Below, piece by piece: positions 10,514 through 21,319 of a stretch of DNA of 27,277 nt. A model generated the notes under the pieces. It was not told the origin of the DNA, did no database searches, and saw only the letters and a program-made list of their open reading frames with translations. This DNA is from Catenaria anguillulae PL171 (taxonomy: Eukaryota > Blastocladiomycota > Blastocladiomycetes > Blastocladiales > Catenariaceae). The position numbers were made by a program, and so were the translations under genes. The stretch covers positions 1 to 27,277 of the forward strand of contig MCFL01000312.1 in NCBI GenBank assembly GCA_002102555.1, read 5' to 3'. Position 1 is the first letter of the stretch, and each line of letters starts with the position of its first letter.

Positions 10514-11191
10514 GCTTTATTTGAAATGTAATTGTCTCTCAAGCGTCACATTTCATTGTTTATTTACTTGAGCGGGTCGGTGCCCAGCGTCTCTCGAAAA
10601 ACGTTTCCCTGTCAGCGCACAAAAACGCAGCGCGTCGATCTTTCTGCACGTCCATATTCAGTACCATCCACCAACTTGTCTTCTTCCCAGAGGACAATAC
10701 GTGAACTGGGCTTTTACAAACATCCATGCACTTTCCACACTGAAGACCGCATGACTCGCTATTGATATGGTTGCATAGACGAGGAGCACCCGTCCTTCCC
10801 CGACCGCATTGACACAAAGCCAGGCTGCCGCACGGCAAGCAAGCACTTCAACGACGCGCTGGCAATACCGTGACGCTTCTTCCTGCATGGCCATATCGGC
10901 AAGTAGGTTGCGAGACACACGGCCATTTTCGTAATCTGCTACCATGACCTTGCCGCCAGCCCTTTCGTCCTTGCATGCCCACGCGCCAGCCGCGGCGGCC
11001 ATGACTGGTTCGTGCACATTGTCCTTATTCCTTGACATCTCGGACGTCTTGAACTGACGCTGGTCGCTGGGCATATCCGACGGTTACCAGCCTGCAACCG
11101 GAGTGAAAGCACTCCCCCCAACACATTCCACATTCGCCGCTCGACCGCCGACTGTTTGCTACGTGACTTGCACTCACATCCCTCGCGTGCC
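10514..11191. other. Intergenic region with one weak minus-strand ORF
   Basis: 678 bp between two same-strand genes, presumably containing the 3' end of the MED28-like gene and the promoter of the VTT gene. A minus-strand ATG-initiated frame at 10658-11074 (138 residues, MPSDQRQFKTSEM...) has no recognised domain. Its middle (ASRYCQRVVEVLACRAAAWL) looks mildly protein-like, but I do not call it as a gene. Confidence 0.35.
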
Positions 11192-12779
11192 ATGGGTAAC
11201 GGCAACAGGACCCGCCCAGGATTACCAGGATCATTCGGCACAGATTCACATCGCAGCCGATACGGATCCACCGACATCTACGATGGCCCCGAGCCCTCAA
11301 AGCCTATAGCAGCGAGCCCCGGCACCGTTGGCAGTGGACATCGTCGAACCCAGAGTTGCACTGGCGGCGGTGACTCGAACCACGCGTTGCTCGGGGGATA
11401 TGTGGCAGCAGCGAGTTCCATGAACCGCTCCCAGCATGTGTGCATTCATGTCAATAACAACCAAGACCAACCTTTGTGCACCTCTGATGCAGCTCCGCCC
11501 ACTACCTGGTATCGCGTGAGGAGCCACATCAAGAAATCAAGCTGGACGGTCCCCGTCATCGTCATTGTCTCCGTGGCCTCGGTTTTTGTGAGCTTGTTTG
11601 GGCTGCTCTATGTGACATCGCCAGCGATTCCTGAAGAGTGCGTTTCTGATTGCATTTGTTTCGGTTTGTCTTGGCGGGATGTGTTTATTAATACAAACAA
11701 CTTGTTTTCATTCATACACAGGATCAAGCAAGACCTCAAACTCCCCCGCTCCATCGATCAGCTCAAATCACTTGCAGCTGCCACCTTGCACATTAGTCAC
11801 ACGCACTTTCCAACCGTCGCTGGCACTTATCTCGTCGCATATACCTTCCTCCAAACATTCTGTGTTCCTGGCAGTTTGTTCATGACGTGCGATTCCTTCA
11901 ACTCTACTTCCATACGTTCCATCCAATTCTGAATCGACGCATTCTGCCGTCCAGTGTCCTCGGCGGAGCCCTTTTCCCACTTCCCCTGGCTCTCACACTC
12001 GTCGCCACCTGCTCGGCCGTCGGCGCGTCCATTAGCTATCTTCTCTCGGATGCCATCGGTAAACCGCTCGTAGAAAGGTACTTGGCTGCCAGGCTGGCGA
12101 GCTGGAGTCGGCAAGTGGCCAAGCAAAGGCATCAGCTATTCAACTACATTGTGTTTTTGCGCGTGGCGCCCTTGATTCCCAACTGGTTTAGTGCGTCAAT
12201 TTCATCTGCTATTTCCTTTGAGAATGCCGCGTTTGTAACCAAATGCTCGCTGCCTCGTTGCAGTCAATCTCTCGTCTCCACATTTGCAAGTTCCACTTCG
12301 CACATTCTTCTTGGCTACATTTTTCGGTACATTTTGCTGCTGTGCCTTAGAATGTCGGGGTCACATTGTTCATGTCCCCACCTCTCTATCGTCTTCACGC
12401 AGGTGTCCTGCCACCCTCATTTGTGTACGCCCGCCTCGGCTCCTCCATCCAACACTTGACTTCCAAGGATTTCAGTTTCTGGAACCCGCTCAACCTGATT
12501 GCAATTGCCGTTTTTTGCACACTTGCCGCGGTGCCTATCCTTGTCCAGCGGTATCGCAAGCGCAACGGCGCCGGCGACCACAACGACGAGTATGCGCCAC
12601 TAACGGGACAAGATGACCAGATCAATGAGATTCTGGGCGAATCGGTTGAGACGGTCGTGGACTTGAGTCATGTTCGGGACGAGTCTGTGGGTCAATGTGA
12701 TTTGGGGACCATGGGAACAGCGGCGGGAGATACTGCCGAGGTGGTGAAAATGACAGCCGTGGGGCATGTTGCCAAGTAA
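11192..12779 (+). CDS. TMEM41-type VTT (DedA-like) membrane protein
   Basis: An ER membrane protein of the VTT/DedA superfamily. Animal TMEM41B and VMP1 are phospholipid scramblases needed for autophagosome formation and lipid mobilisation. Five exons (11192-11637, 11722-11886, 11955-12190, 12264-12326, 12403-12779), 428 residues; introns of 84, 68, 73 and 76 nt keep phase exactly. A disordered N-terminus of about 115 residues precedes a first membrane helix (119-141). The family helix LPRSIDQLKSLAA follows. The first VTT reentrant motif is at about 191-210 (FLQTFCVPGSLFMTVLGGAL) and the second, FLRVAPLIPNWFINLSSP, at about 271-288. A last helix (about 333-351) is followed by a basic stretch (QRYRKR) and an acidic tail. 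The order and spacing fit TMEM41 better than VMP1. The long N- and C-terminal tails are longer than in animal proteins. Confidence 0.88.
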
Positions 12780-13152
12780 AGTGTGGTGGCGCGAGTGAGC
12801 GTGCCTTCACTTTCCGAACACTAAGCAAATATGACCTGTTGTGGTATCTGTCGGCAAGTTCTGGATGATGTGCGTTGACCCGTTGATTTCAAACCGTCTT
12901 GATTCGCTTTCGCGCAATGAATTGCTCCCCTACCCCCTTCTTCATCCGTCACGCAACTGGGATTCAAACTGCTGAAAAGCAAGACGCATGCTAAATGATT
13001 TGTATTTTGGGTGCATGAACCAAAGCAAGTGGTCATAATTTTTTGACTTCGTGAACAGGCATCACATTTGGACTATATGAGAAGTAAACCGCTACCACTG
13101 TGGAAGTGCGAGAAGCAGCAAAACGGCACGCTTGCTGCTCTCTCTATCCATC
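12780..13152. other. Convergent 3' spacer
   Basis: 373 bp between the stop codons of the VTT gene (plus) and the PKB gene (minus). No coding sequence is supported. I checked it for a downstream PKB exon carrying a hydrophobic motif; the frames after the two possible acceptors give only short tails without one. Confidence 0.5.
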
Positions 13153-14940
13153 TTACTTTTCTGCCTGCCCTGGGTTTGCCTCAGCGACCGCCAGCCCAGC
13201 CAAATCGGGCATCGAGTTACTTGGCGTCAAATCCACAGGCAACGTGGTGAAATCCTTGTCAAAGTTTGCAGTATCGCCAGCACCCTCGACCTTTGGCTTG
13301 AACGGCATGGCCACCTGCTTCTTCTCAATAGCGGCCCAATCCAACCCATCAAACCAGGCATGCTTCATAATCTCTTCGCCATCACCCGGCCCGGACCCCA
13401 ACCGCTCCTTAAAGTCCCGATTCAACAACCCTTGCAACAGCGCCTTTGCATTGGGCGACAGCGACGCTGGGTACTCAATGGGCCGGTGCAAGATGGCTTG
13501 GAACAGCTTTTCGACCGACTCTGGCGATCCAAACGGCGGCTTGCCCACGAGCATCTCGTACGTGACAATGCCGAGTGCCCACCAGTCGACCGTCTTGCCA
13601 TAGTTTTCCTCTTCGAGAATCTCGGGCGCAAGGTACTCGGGCGTCCCGCAAAACGTCGATGTGGTGTCGCCTTGGCCAATGCCTTCCTTGCACAGACCAA
13701 AGTCGGTGATTTTGACGTGGCCATCATCGTCAATGAGCAAATTTTCGAGTTTGAGGTCACTATGGAGACGAGCGGCGATTGGGTTAATGCAAATGCCCAC
13801 ACACACTGTGGGGAACGTCCAGAACGTACCGATACACAATGCCCTTGCTGTGCAAATACTTCAACCCAAGCAAAATCTCGGCCACATACATCCTGACCCT
13901 CTCTTCGGCAAACCTGCGCTCCTTGACAATATGGAAAAAGATTTCGCCGCCACGCACATACTCCATGACAAAGTACAGCCTGTCGGGCGTTTGGAACGAC
14001 GCGTGCAGAGTCACCAAAAATGGGTGCGACAGTGTTTGTAGCACGCGATTCTCGGCCAGCACATGCTCGATGCTCTCTTCGTCCAGCAGCGACGATTTCT
14101 TGATGACCTTGACGGCAAAGAACTGGTCCTGGCGCCCGTTCTTTGCGGTGGCAAGCATCACTTTGCCATAGTTGCCCTTGCCCAGGACCTTGTGGAAGAT
14201 AAAGTCGTCGGGCGACTTGAAGGCACACTTTTTTACGGCGGCACTGTCTTGTGCCCCGGCAGTTGCCGACGACGCAGATGATCCCACCCCGCTCGAGCCA
14301 CCACTTGCAACGTTGGTTGACGAGCCGCGTGGCGAAGACGACGAGGCCGCGTCACCGGGCTTCATGGACGTGCGTGTCTTGCCCTGGATGGCCTTTGCAA
14401 TGGCCTTGATCCATTCTTCGCGCTCCTCCTTCGTGTTCGCGGACATGTACCTGCGCTCGCCGTTGGCCAGGATCAGTTCAAAGCATGTGGCACCCATGCG
14501 GTCGTTGGCTTGCACTTTGGAACCAGCGAGCAAAAAGTAGTTGGTGGGATCGGTTTCCTACAAAGGAGGTGAATGTGCATGTGTGTAGCCCGTGAATCAT
14601 AGACAAACATGGATGAAACATTGCATACATGTGCCGGTTCCTTGTAATAGTACAAGATGCCGTCGACGAGCTGGACCCAGCGCGGGCGCCAGTTGCGGAT
14701 AAAGTTGCCTTGCTTGTTGAGCCATCCTTCCTTTTGCACTTTGCCATTCATGGGCTTGATGGCTTCGCCGCCAGCTGCACATTATGCGTACGTACGAAGT
14801 GTGAGTATTGCACATGCATTCACAGAAAAATCGGGATCCAAGCAAGATGACTGCACACCTTTCTTTATATCGTTGCCCTTGACGACCTTTGGAGGGTTCG
14901 GGTTGGCATTGGCCGCGGGCTCAGCGACTGGGGCGGGCAT
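13153..14940 (-). CDS. PKB/Akt-type AGC kinase with PH domain
   Basis: Serine/threonine kinase recruited to membrane phosphoinositides. Four exons (minus): 14859-14940, 14629-14774, 13830-14557, 13153-13759, giving 520 residues. The PH domain (about residues 40-135) has the PIP3-binding pattern EGWLNKQGNFIRNWRPRW, matching Akt Lys14, Arg23 and Arg25. A Ser/Gly-rich linker (140-185) leads to the kinase domain (about 195-455): GKGNYGKV loop, Lys226 in AVKVIKK, YRDLKLEN with Asp320, DFG at 338 and activation-loop Thr354 in TFCGTPEYLAPE, equivalent to Akt Thr308. The C-terminal tail has FDKDFT and a turn-motif-like LTP (Thr497), then ends NPGQAEK. No FxxF(S/T)(F/Y) hydrophobic motif is visible. 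An in-frame ATG at 15040-15042 would extend the N-terminus by 34 residues. It is divergent from the gene at 15507. Confidence 0.92.
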
Positions 14941-15506
14941 GATTCGGCGCGGTTTTGGATGGCAAAATACCGGATCGGCTGGCGGATTGATATGGCAGCT
15001 ATGGGTTGCAGGGAGTGCAAGTTTGCATTGAGAGTAGCTCATGTCAAGCTGACGTGTATTGCCAATACAGCATTCGATGGCAGCGATTCGAGAGCACGAG
15101 ACGAGATGCTGCGATGCTTACCTGCGGACAATTCGATCGAACTTGACGCGTCAACACATTGACAAGAGTTCGTTGGCACGCCACTCCGTCAACCGAGACC
15201 AAGTTGCGTCTCCAACATGTGCTCATTGAGGGCGCCCATGAAGGTACATGGCAGTGAATGAAAGACCAAGCAGGGCCTTCAAATGATTCCGTGCACGATG
15301 CGATGATGATGTGATCATGTCTCACCTGCGGCAGTCTCAGACTCGTTGGGCAGCCAGCTTACTCAACGAGATGGAAATGCCTTGAGTTTGTCTCACCGCT
15401 CTTCGAGTTTGGACCTACGAAGTGCGATAAATGCTTGGCACACTCTCCCTCCGCGTGTTGCATGTCACCGCAGGTCTAATTAAATGGCCTATCGATATCA
15501 AGAATC
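14941..15506. promoter_or_regulatory. Divergent promoter region, PKB / unknown gene
   Basis: 566 bp between the divergent start codons of the kinase and the coiled-coil protein. The part nearest the kinase (14941-15042) stays open in the kinase frame up to another ATG, so it could be coding. No other feature is recognised. Confidence 0.4.
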
Positions 15507-16849
15507 ATGAATCCATACATGTCCGCCGCAACCTCCGCAGCGTCGACTGCCGAAAAAGACTTTGCCCACATGCGCTCCACGTCCACGGGCTTCGAACTCG
15601 TCCGCGACCCGACCCTGTCACACTCGGACACGTACTCGGCCGGCACCGACTCGCCGCACACGCGGTCTTCCGGATCCGCCTCACCGGCATTTGGTCACAC
15701 GTCCTCGTCGGCGCACACCGAGTCGACCACAACCACGCCCTTGACGCGGTCGTCCACGGGCTCGTCGGCCGAGACGGTGACACCAGGCAATGCGAGGCAG
15801 GAGCAGTTTGAGCTGGCGCAAACAGACCCAGACCTTGGATCGCCGACACCACCCTCGCCGTGGTTGTCGAGCTCGGTCGGCACGATTGCAGCGGTCGGAA
15901 TGCCACCGCGCGAGCCAGAGTCTCAACCGCCGGGATTGTTGACTCAGAAATCGTCGTCGTCAGTGATTCGGCCGGTGAACTTGGGCGGCGATATGCTTGG
16001 TACCACGACAAAGGATATGACGATTGAGGTACATGTATTCAATTATCTTCTGCGCATGGTCTTACGCTTCGGACTTGCTAACACACACTTTCACCAGCCT
16101 ACGAGCGCTATTCCCCACACTCAAGGTCCCCACTCACTTTCGACCGTATCCAACGTCGGCTCCATCGACGACCGCCCCTGCTCGTCCACCTCGTCCTCTG
16201 CCGTCTCACCCACAAGCCCGGCCGCTGCCGACACGTCGCCCTCGCTGTTCCCACCTGGCCCCGCACCTCCGCTTCCGCCGCGCCCGTCGGCATCCAAACT
16301 GTCTGTGCTCCACGAAGGCCCGACGCCAAGCTTGCCCGGCGACAAGCTGCGCCGCGACCCATTCATCCATTCGTGTGGCGACGACCAAGCAGCCAGTGCG
16401 GATCCGCATTCGGAGGCACAGTTGCTCGAGGACAATTGTGACATGTTGTGGCGGTTGTGGCGCGTGCACCGGATGGTCAAGCAGGCAGGCAAGTTGGCGG
16501 ACGAGTTGGCCGACCTGGTAGCTGAGGAACGAAAGGTAGATCGCAAGTTGGTGAGTTGTCCAGTTCTCCGCTTGCCTTTAGTCAAGCTGTGACATGCTGA
16601 CTTTGGGCCACACGTGTTCAGGCCGATGTATCGCACATGCGTGCACAAATACTTGGTCGGGTTTTGGGCTCAGACGAGCGGCGTGGTCACGGTAACATTC
16701 AGGGTCGAGCAAGGATGGTGGGCGAATTCGGTCGACATGACCACCCCCCTCGTCATTATCATCATCATCATCATCACCCGGTCGAAACGTTGTATGGGTT
16801 GGGTATGCGCGGTCCAATTGGGCCGCGGAGTTCGAGGATGCTGTTTTGA
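15507..16849 (+). CDS. Unrecognised Ser/Pro-rich protein with C-terminal coiled coil
   Basis: Three exons, 15507-16028, 16098-16550 and 16622-16849, giving 400 residues. The splice sites are good: the first intron (69 nt, GTACAT, TTGCTAAC branch site, CACCAG) has no stop and would add 23 residues if retained; the second (71 nt) has GTGAGT and CTGAC...TTCAG. Residues 1 to about 265 are low-complexity Ser/Thr/Pro and probably disordered. Residues about 290-350 form a strong amphipathic helix or coiled coil, including MLWRLWRVHRMVKQAGKLAD and ELADLVAEERKVDRKLADV. The C-terminus has a histidine run (HYHHHHHH) and ends RSSRMLF. I do not recognise the family. The gene model is well supported, but no function can be given. 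Confidence 0.75.
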
Positions 16850-17204
16850 GCTGTTAAAAAGTATTGGAGTGTGAAGCCGAAGGTCCCTTGTTTTGCCGGT
16901 CGAAATTCAATGAATGCAGCTTGAAGACGAAAGCCAGCAGTGAAATCAGGGATTTATGATACACGAGAAGGGGAGCTAAAGAAAATGAGCGGGAAACGCA
17001 ATGCAGGATGAGAGACCCAAAGCACCAGAGAGGGAAAAGTCAAGCAAAGAGTGCAAAGGAGGTCGACAAGCGTCAAGTCGAAGGAAGGAAAGAGCGGAGG
17101 TGAATGGAGACAAATAAATAACTGCCAGAATAAGTCAGTCAACGGGAAGGAGAAACGATAAGGCATTGTACAAGCTTGGCCGCATCAAGCGGATACCAAG
17201 CTGC
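16850..17204. other. Convergent 3' spacer
   Basis: 355 bp between the stop codons of two converging genes. It is purine-rich on the plus strand, typical of untranslated flank. No gene or terminator element is recognised. Confidence 0.5.
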
Positions 17205-18130
17205 TCACCAAACCAAAAGGGCCATGAACACGGCGAATGCAATGAAGAGGAGCGATACGAGGAACCAGAAACAGCCCCACAGTTGTGCTGGACACCCATA
17301 TCGGCTCGCAAACACGGCAGCATCCGAACTGTTGACTTTGCGCGTGATGAGATCCTCGACAATGTCCCACAGACTGTACATGGCCGACATGACCTTTGAA
17401 AGAGCAGGGCAACGGAAGAGTACGTGAGCAACTTGAATGACAGCCAATCGGATGGATGGCGAGGCTAAAACAAGCGTACTCCAAGGAAAAGAACAACGTA
17501 AACCAACCCGGACCCATCTGCAGTCAAGACCCACAGCGCAGGAAACAGGGCAATGAAGACAAATGTCAGCCCGCGCGTAAACCAGTCCTCTGCCCACCAC
17601 AAGGTCGCCAGCAGGCACAGGCAAACAAACACGGACGCCACTTTGGACGCCAAAATGTTGAACCCGCAAAAGATGAGGAACGAGCCAATCACGGCCGAGC
17701 CAATGTAGCCAGCAGGGAGGACGCAGCACTGCCTTCCGCCGCGCATTTTTGTGACGCCGCCCTCGTTGGGGTCAACGGAAATCGCCTCGATGCGCGCGCC
17801 CGTGCATTTGCCCGCGAGCGCGTGTCCGAATTCGTGAAAGGCGACCGTGATGAGTTTGAATGGGTAGAGAATGTGTTTTAGGACGGGGAAATTCCACAGG
17901 ATGAGGATGGACACAAAGTAGATGCCAATGAGCATGAATGTGAATCGCTGGTGCTCGCTGGGATTGGACAGCTTGTACATGAGGTTGGTTTCGATGGTGG
18001 CAGGGTCGTTTGAGTTGAAGATGCCAGGGAAAGTGACGGGTGTTGAGGTTGCGGCGGGAGCTGCCGATTGCTGGGCAGCGACCACCAACAAGGACGCGGT
18101 TGGTGTTGGGGGCAGTGGTGGCGGCGCCAT
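17205..18130 (-). CDS. Peptidase M50B-like membrane protein
   Basis: A putative intramembrane zinc metalloprotease of the fungal/plant M50B-like group. Two exons (minus): 17480-18130 and 17205-17393, joined in phase 0 across an 86-nt intron (GTACGC...TTTCAAAG), giving 279 residues. A Pro/Ala-rich N-terminus is followed by a membrane helix (about 65-84). The zinc motif HEFGH is at residues 99-103, followed by the family pattern DPNEGGVTKMRGG and LPAGYIGSAVIGSFLIFCGF. Several more hydrophobic helices follow. The last exon has YSLWDIVEDLITRKVNSSDA and ends in a hydrophobic helix, ALLVW. The start is the ATG at 18128-18130. Substrates of this fungal group are not established, and whether it is proteolytic is inferred from the motif. 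Confidence 0.88.
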
Positions 18131-18825
18131 GGTGACTGGGGATACGAAATGCTGGGCTGAAGGGCTGGACGAGGCCGCGAGAGGGAGCTGTCCGAGTGAT
18201 AAATGAAAGACCTTGAAAGAGACGTGCGGCACGCGGGTGCCAAGACTTGGAAATGTAGCGGATTTTGGAAGACCCAGTGCAGTGCGGTGAGCAAAGTATT
18301 TTGCTTACTGGGGCCAGAAAGTCAGCAGGGCAGCGTTGGCTGGCTGCGTGAATGGGTCGATGGTATTGAGATGCTTCAAGTCGGGATGCTCTGCTGACAG
18401 TTTGGTGCACTATTCATAGCACAATGTCTATTTACAAATGATTGTGCGAGAGCATGGCCGGTCAGAATTGGGCCATTGGAGTTGGAGGGTGTGGCGCGCC
18501 ATCGATGGAACAAACATAGAAGCTCTATGGAATACAGCCGGCCAAGGTCGCCGATCCCCAAAAGAGTGCTCTAAGTCATCGCATTTGTCTTCATGCAAGC
18601 CCATCATGCCCGGGACGTGGGGTGTCGGTCTAATGGAGAGTTAACATGTGTATTATGGACGATAATCGTAATGAAAGAGCTCACAAGAGCAGGGAAGTGA
18701 GAAAAATTCTATGGGTGGGAAACACGCCCAGAGTGATGAAAGTAGGGAAATGACCATGACATGATGACATAACCCAGATGCAGGCACAAATGCAGGCACG
18801 TCAGCCCAGGTCGGTCGAAATCAAG
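18131..18825. other. Intergenic region
   Basis: 695 bp between the M50B-like gene start and the stop of the binding-protein gene, both on the minus strand. It probably holds the promoter of the first and the 3' end of the second. No coding sequence, RNA gene or repeat is supported. Confidence 0.45.
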
Positions 18826-20362
18826 TTAGGCAACAATCATGGCCACAGCAGCAACACCAGCAGCAACCACAGCCGCCAGCTTGCCTTGAGCAGCCGACGC
18901 CGAGTTGCCCGGTGCCGCAACAATGGTCGACTTGATCTCTGCATCGTTCAATCCCATGACGGGCATGGCCGCGTTGGCATCGCCCGAGCACTGATCCTTG
19001 GTCAAGACGGTGGGCTTTTCCGAGTCCACCTTGCGCAAGAACGTCCGCTGGACATTCTTGACGGCCGGGTTGGTGATGGCAACAATGTCTTGGAGGATCA
19101 CGTTCGGGAACACGAGCGCAGACTCGAACCAATCAAGGAATGCACTTGGGTTGGTGCGCTTGTCAAGAGCATACACTTGGTTGTTCTTGACAAACTTGAA
19201 CGTGTCGTCGACACCAAACTCCTTCTTGAACGTGGCCATATCGCCCGATGTGAACGACTCCCACACAACCACATCGACATCGGCAAGCTGCTTGCGGAAC
19301 TCGGCCGCGTCCTTGTACGAGGCGGTTGCCGGCGCCGTGAATGTGGCCGACGCATCCTCAACGACTTGCTTCTTGAACGGCGACAAGGAGAAAGACCACG
19401 AAGCAACATTGTCGTTCCACGATGCGGGCGCAGAGTACATGACCCAAGCAAGCTTTGTCGGGTTGGTCGGCTTAGCCTTTGCCGCCGCCTCCTTGGCTGC
19501 GTCGTACCGGGCCTTGATCTGGTTGGTCATGGTTTCGGCCTCGCCCTCGAGACCGTACCACTGCGCAAAGTACTCGAGCCACTCGGCGCGGTTAAAGGTT
19601 CCCGGATCGCTCGAGGCAGATTGCGTCACCCACTTGCCTTGCGCCAACGTGCCCGTGGAGCCGAGACCGGAGAAGATGGCGTCAATGGATCGCAGGGCGG
19701 CTTGGGCACTCGTGCTATTCTTTTCGTCCACCTTGGCGATCTGGCCGTCGGCCAAGAGCTTTTGGAAGCCTGTATTGGATGGGAAAGTGATTGAATGGGT
19801 GAGCGACGACAAAACCGGAGAGACAACACTTGATTGCACCAGCAACCAACATAGCAACGAACATACAAGGTGACGAAACATATTCGGGCGAGCTCGCAGC
19901 CTTGATGGTGGACCGACGGCCCAGGAGCTCAATGTACGGGACTGTGGTCGTGTCGAACGTGGCAACCGACCGGACTGGGATTTCAAAGGTGCCGTTGACG
20001 TTGGTCGGCAAACCATCACGCGGAGAGCCGCGGATGTAAAGCGTGTAGTTGGTGGGCGGCTTGAATGGGGCGTTGACAGTGATGACCTTGTAGTAATTCT
20101 TGTACTCGACCGTGAAGAGCTTGGCTCCAGAGGCTGTGATTGACGCAATCGAAGCGAGCGGCGAATGTGAGTGTGTCTGCAACAAAAGGGAGAATACCAG
20201 AGCAAAGATCACAATGATGGACACTGGCGTACTGGTACTCTTGGTCTTGAAGCAGTCGGTTTGGGCGTTGAAGGTGCGCACGCAGTCTTCGAGTGGCGAC
20301 TGGGCGGAGACGGTAGCGGCGAGCAAAAGGAGGAGGGTCAGGATCTTGATCGAGGAAGTCAT
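18826..20362 (-). CDS. GPI-anchored BtuF/CBA1-like periplasmic-binding-fold protein
   Basis: Probably a cell-surface protein that captures a small ligand. Main exons (minus): 19867-20362 and 18826-19769, joined across a 97-nt intron (GTATGT...CAATACAG) in phase 1; up to 479 residues. It has a signal peptide (residues 1 to about 21, LTLLLLLAATVSA), a lobe resembling type III substrate-binding proteins (IPVRSVATFDTTTVPYIELL, where such proteins carry their P-x-R-V-V loop), then LGRRSTIKAAS, a long helical linker region (AEWLEYFAQWYGLEGEAETM), a second lobe with LADVDVVVWE and VKNNQVYALD, and DWFESALVFPNVILQDIVAI. The C-terminus is Ala/Val-rich and hydrophobic after a small-residue stretch, typical of a GPI signal. 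A further 48-nt intron at 20177-20224 is possible; without it a 16-residue hydrophobic stretch is retained. The fold resembles BtuF and the algal cobalamin-acquisition protein CBA1. The ligand is unknown: B12, haem, siderophore or metal chelate are all possible. Confidence 0.75.
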
Positions 20363-21319
20363 CTATGGCACAAGAATGGTATAGCTTCAATGTCAGATCA
20401 CAGCATGGATGGAGTTGGCAACAGGCAGAGGGTGATGGTGGTGATGGGCGCAAGTACAGTACCTTGAGCGTATCTGTCAGATCAGGGTCATGTATTGAAG
20501 GAAGAGAGGATGGCAGACGATTGAACCCGGAGAGAGGATGGTCGTTGGCGGGCAGTCGCTGCATTTTATAGTCCCGAAGCAATTGAGTTGATGCACACTT
20601 CGGAATCGGTCGGTTGTGCTTGCACGTCTGGGGCGTGACAATGGAAACGCCATCGGTGGCGCAAAGCTTGCACTCTGGTCCCATTTGTATGCACTCGTGA
20701 GAACATGGTATGCAACCGGACAATAGACCCGTAGTTGTTGACTCTACAGTAAATGTGTGCCATCGCTGTATGTCCTGTGGCGGAGGCGGTACTCCGGACG
20801 ACTCAGGACGGGTAAGCGGCGTTACACTATCACAGGTGAATGTCCTTTTTTTTACCTCGCATCCAATGACGCGAGCACGCGGGCAGCAACACGGCAACAA
20901 ATCACGCGATTGAATGCACTCGAGTCCAGCACGTCGGTAGCATTGACGAGCTTGGGTCCAACTCGCCGGTGCCAGTTCCAAGTGCTCGGTTCAAGTTGCG
21001 CTCTGGCTGACTGACTCACTACTCTTTCTTCGGAAAATGGGAGAAACTTAGAAACACAGAGTGCTTACATTGCCAGCAATATTGTAAACATCAGGCGATG
21101 AATCCAACGCACATCAGCGTGGTATAACCGCTCACCAAAGCCATTACCAGGAGAGACACAACACACATTCGCGACCGAGCACGAAAACGCCAACGGACTG
21201 CAAGACCGTCAACCCTTCAACATGAAAGCGGTAACACGGAAAGCCCAAAAATCCTGGTCCCAGCCTTCACGTACATGCAACTGGCTTTGCGGCGAGCGAA
21301 CCGAGCATGGCAACATCAA
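20363..21319. other. Intergenic region upstream of the binding-protein gene
   Basis: 957 bp between the SMG1 stop codon and the start of the next minus-strand gene. It contains the promoter of the binding-protein gene and the 3' flank of SMG1. Apart from a TATA-like site, no gene or repeat is supported. Confidence 0.5.
20564..20570 (-). promoter_or_regulatory. Candidate TATA box for the binding-protein gene
   Basis: TATAAAA on the minus strand, about 200 bp upstream of the ATG at 20362 and pointing towards it. This distance allows a 5' untranslated region of ordinary length. It is the only good TATA match I saw upstream of a gene in the window; assignment is by position only. Confidence 0.35.

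Noticed and set aside
16741-16790. CAT-rich tract as a microsatellite of interest
   Set aside because: It is in frame within the last exon and encodes the histidine run; too short to call a repeat array.
18826-19873. Two long plus-strand open frames over the binding-protein gene
   Set aside because: Antisense shadows; the minus strand has the signal peptide, domain pattern and GPI-type end.
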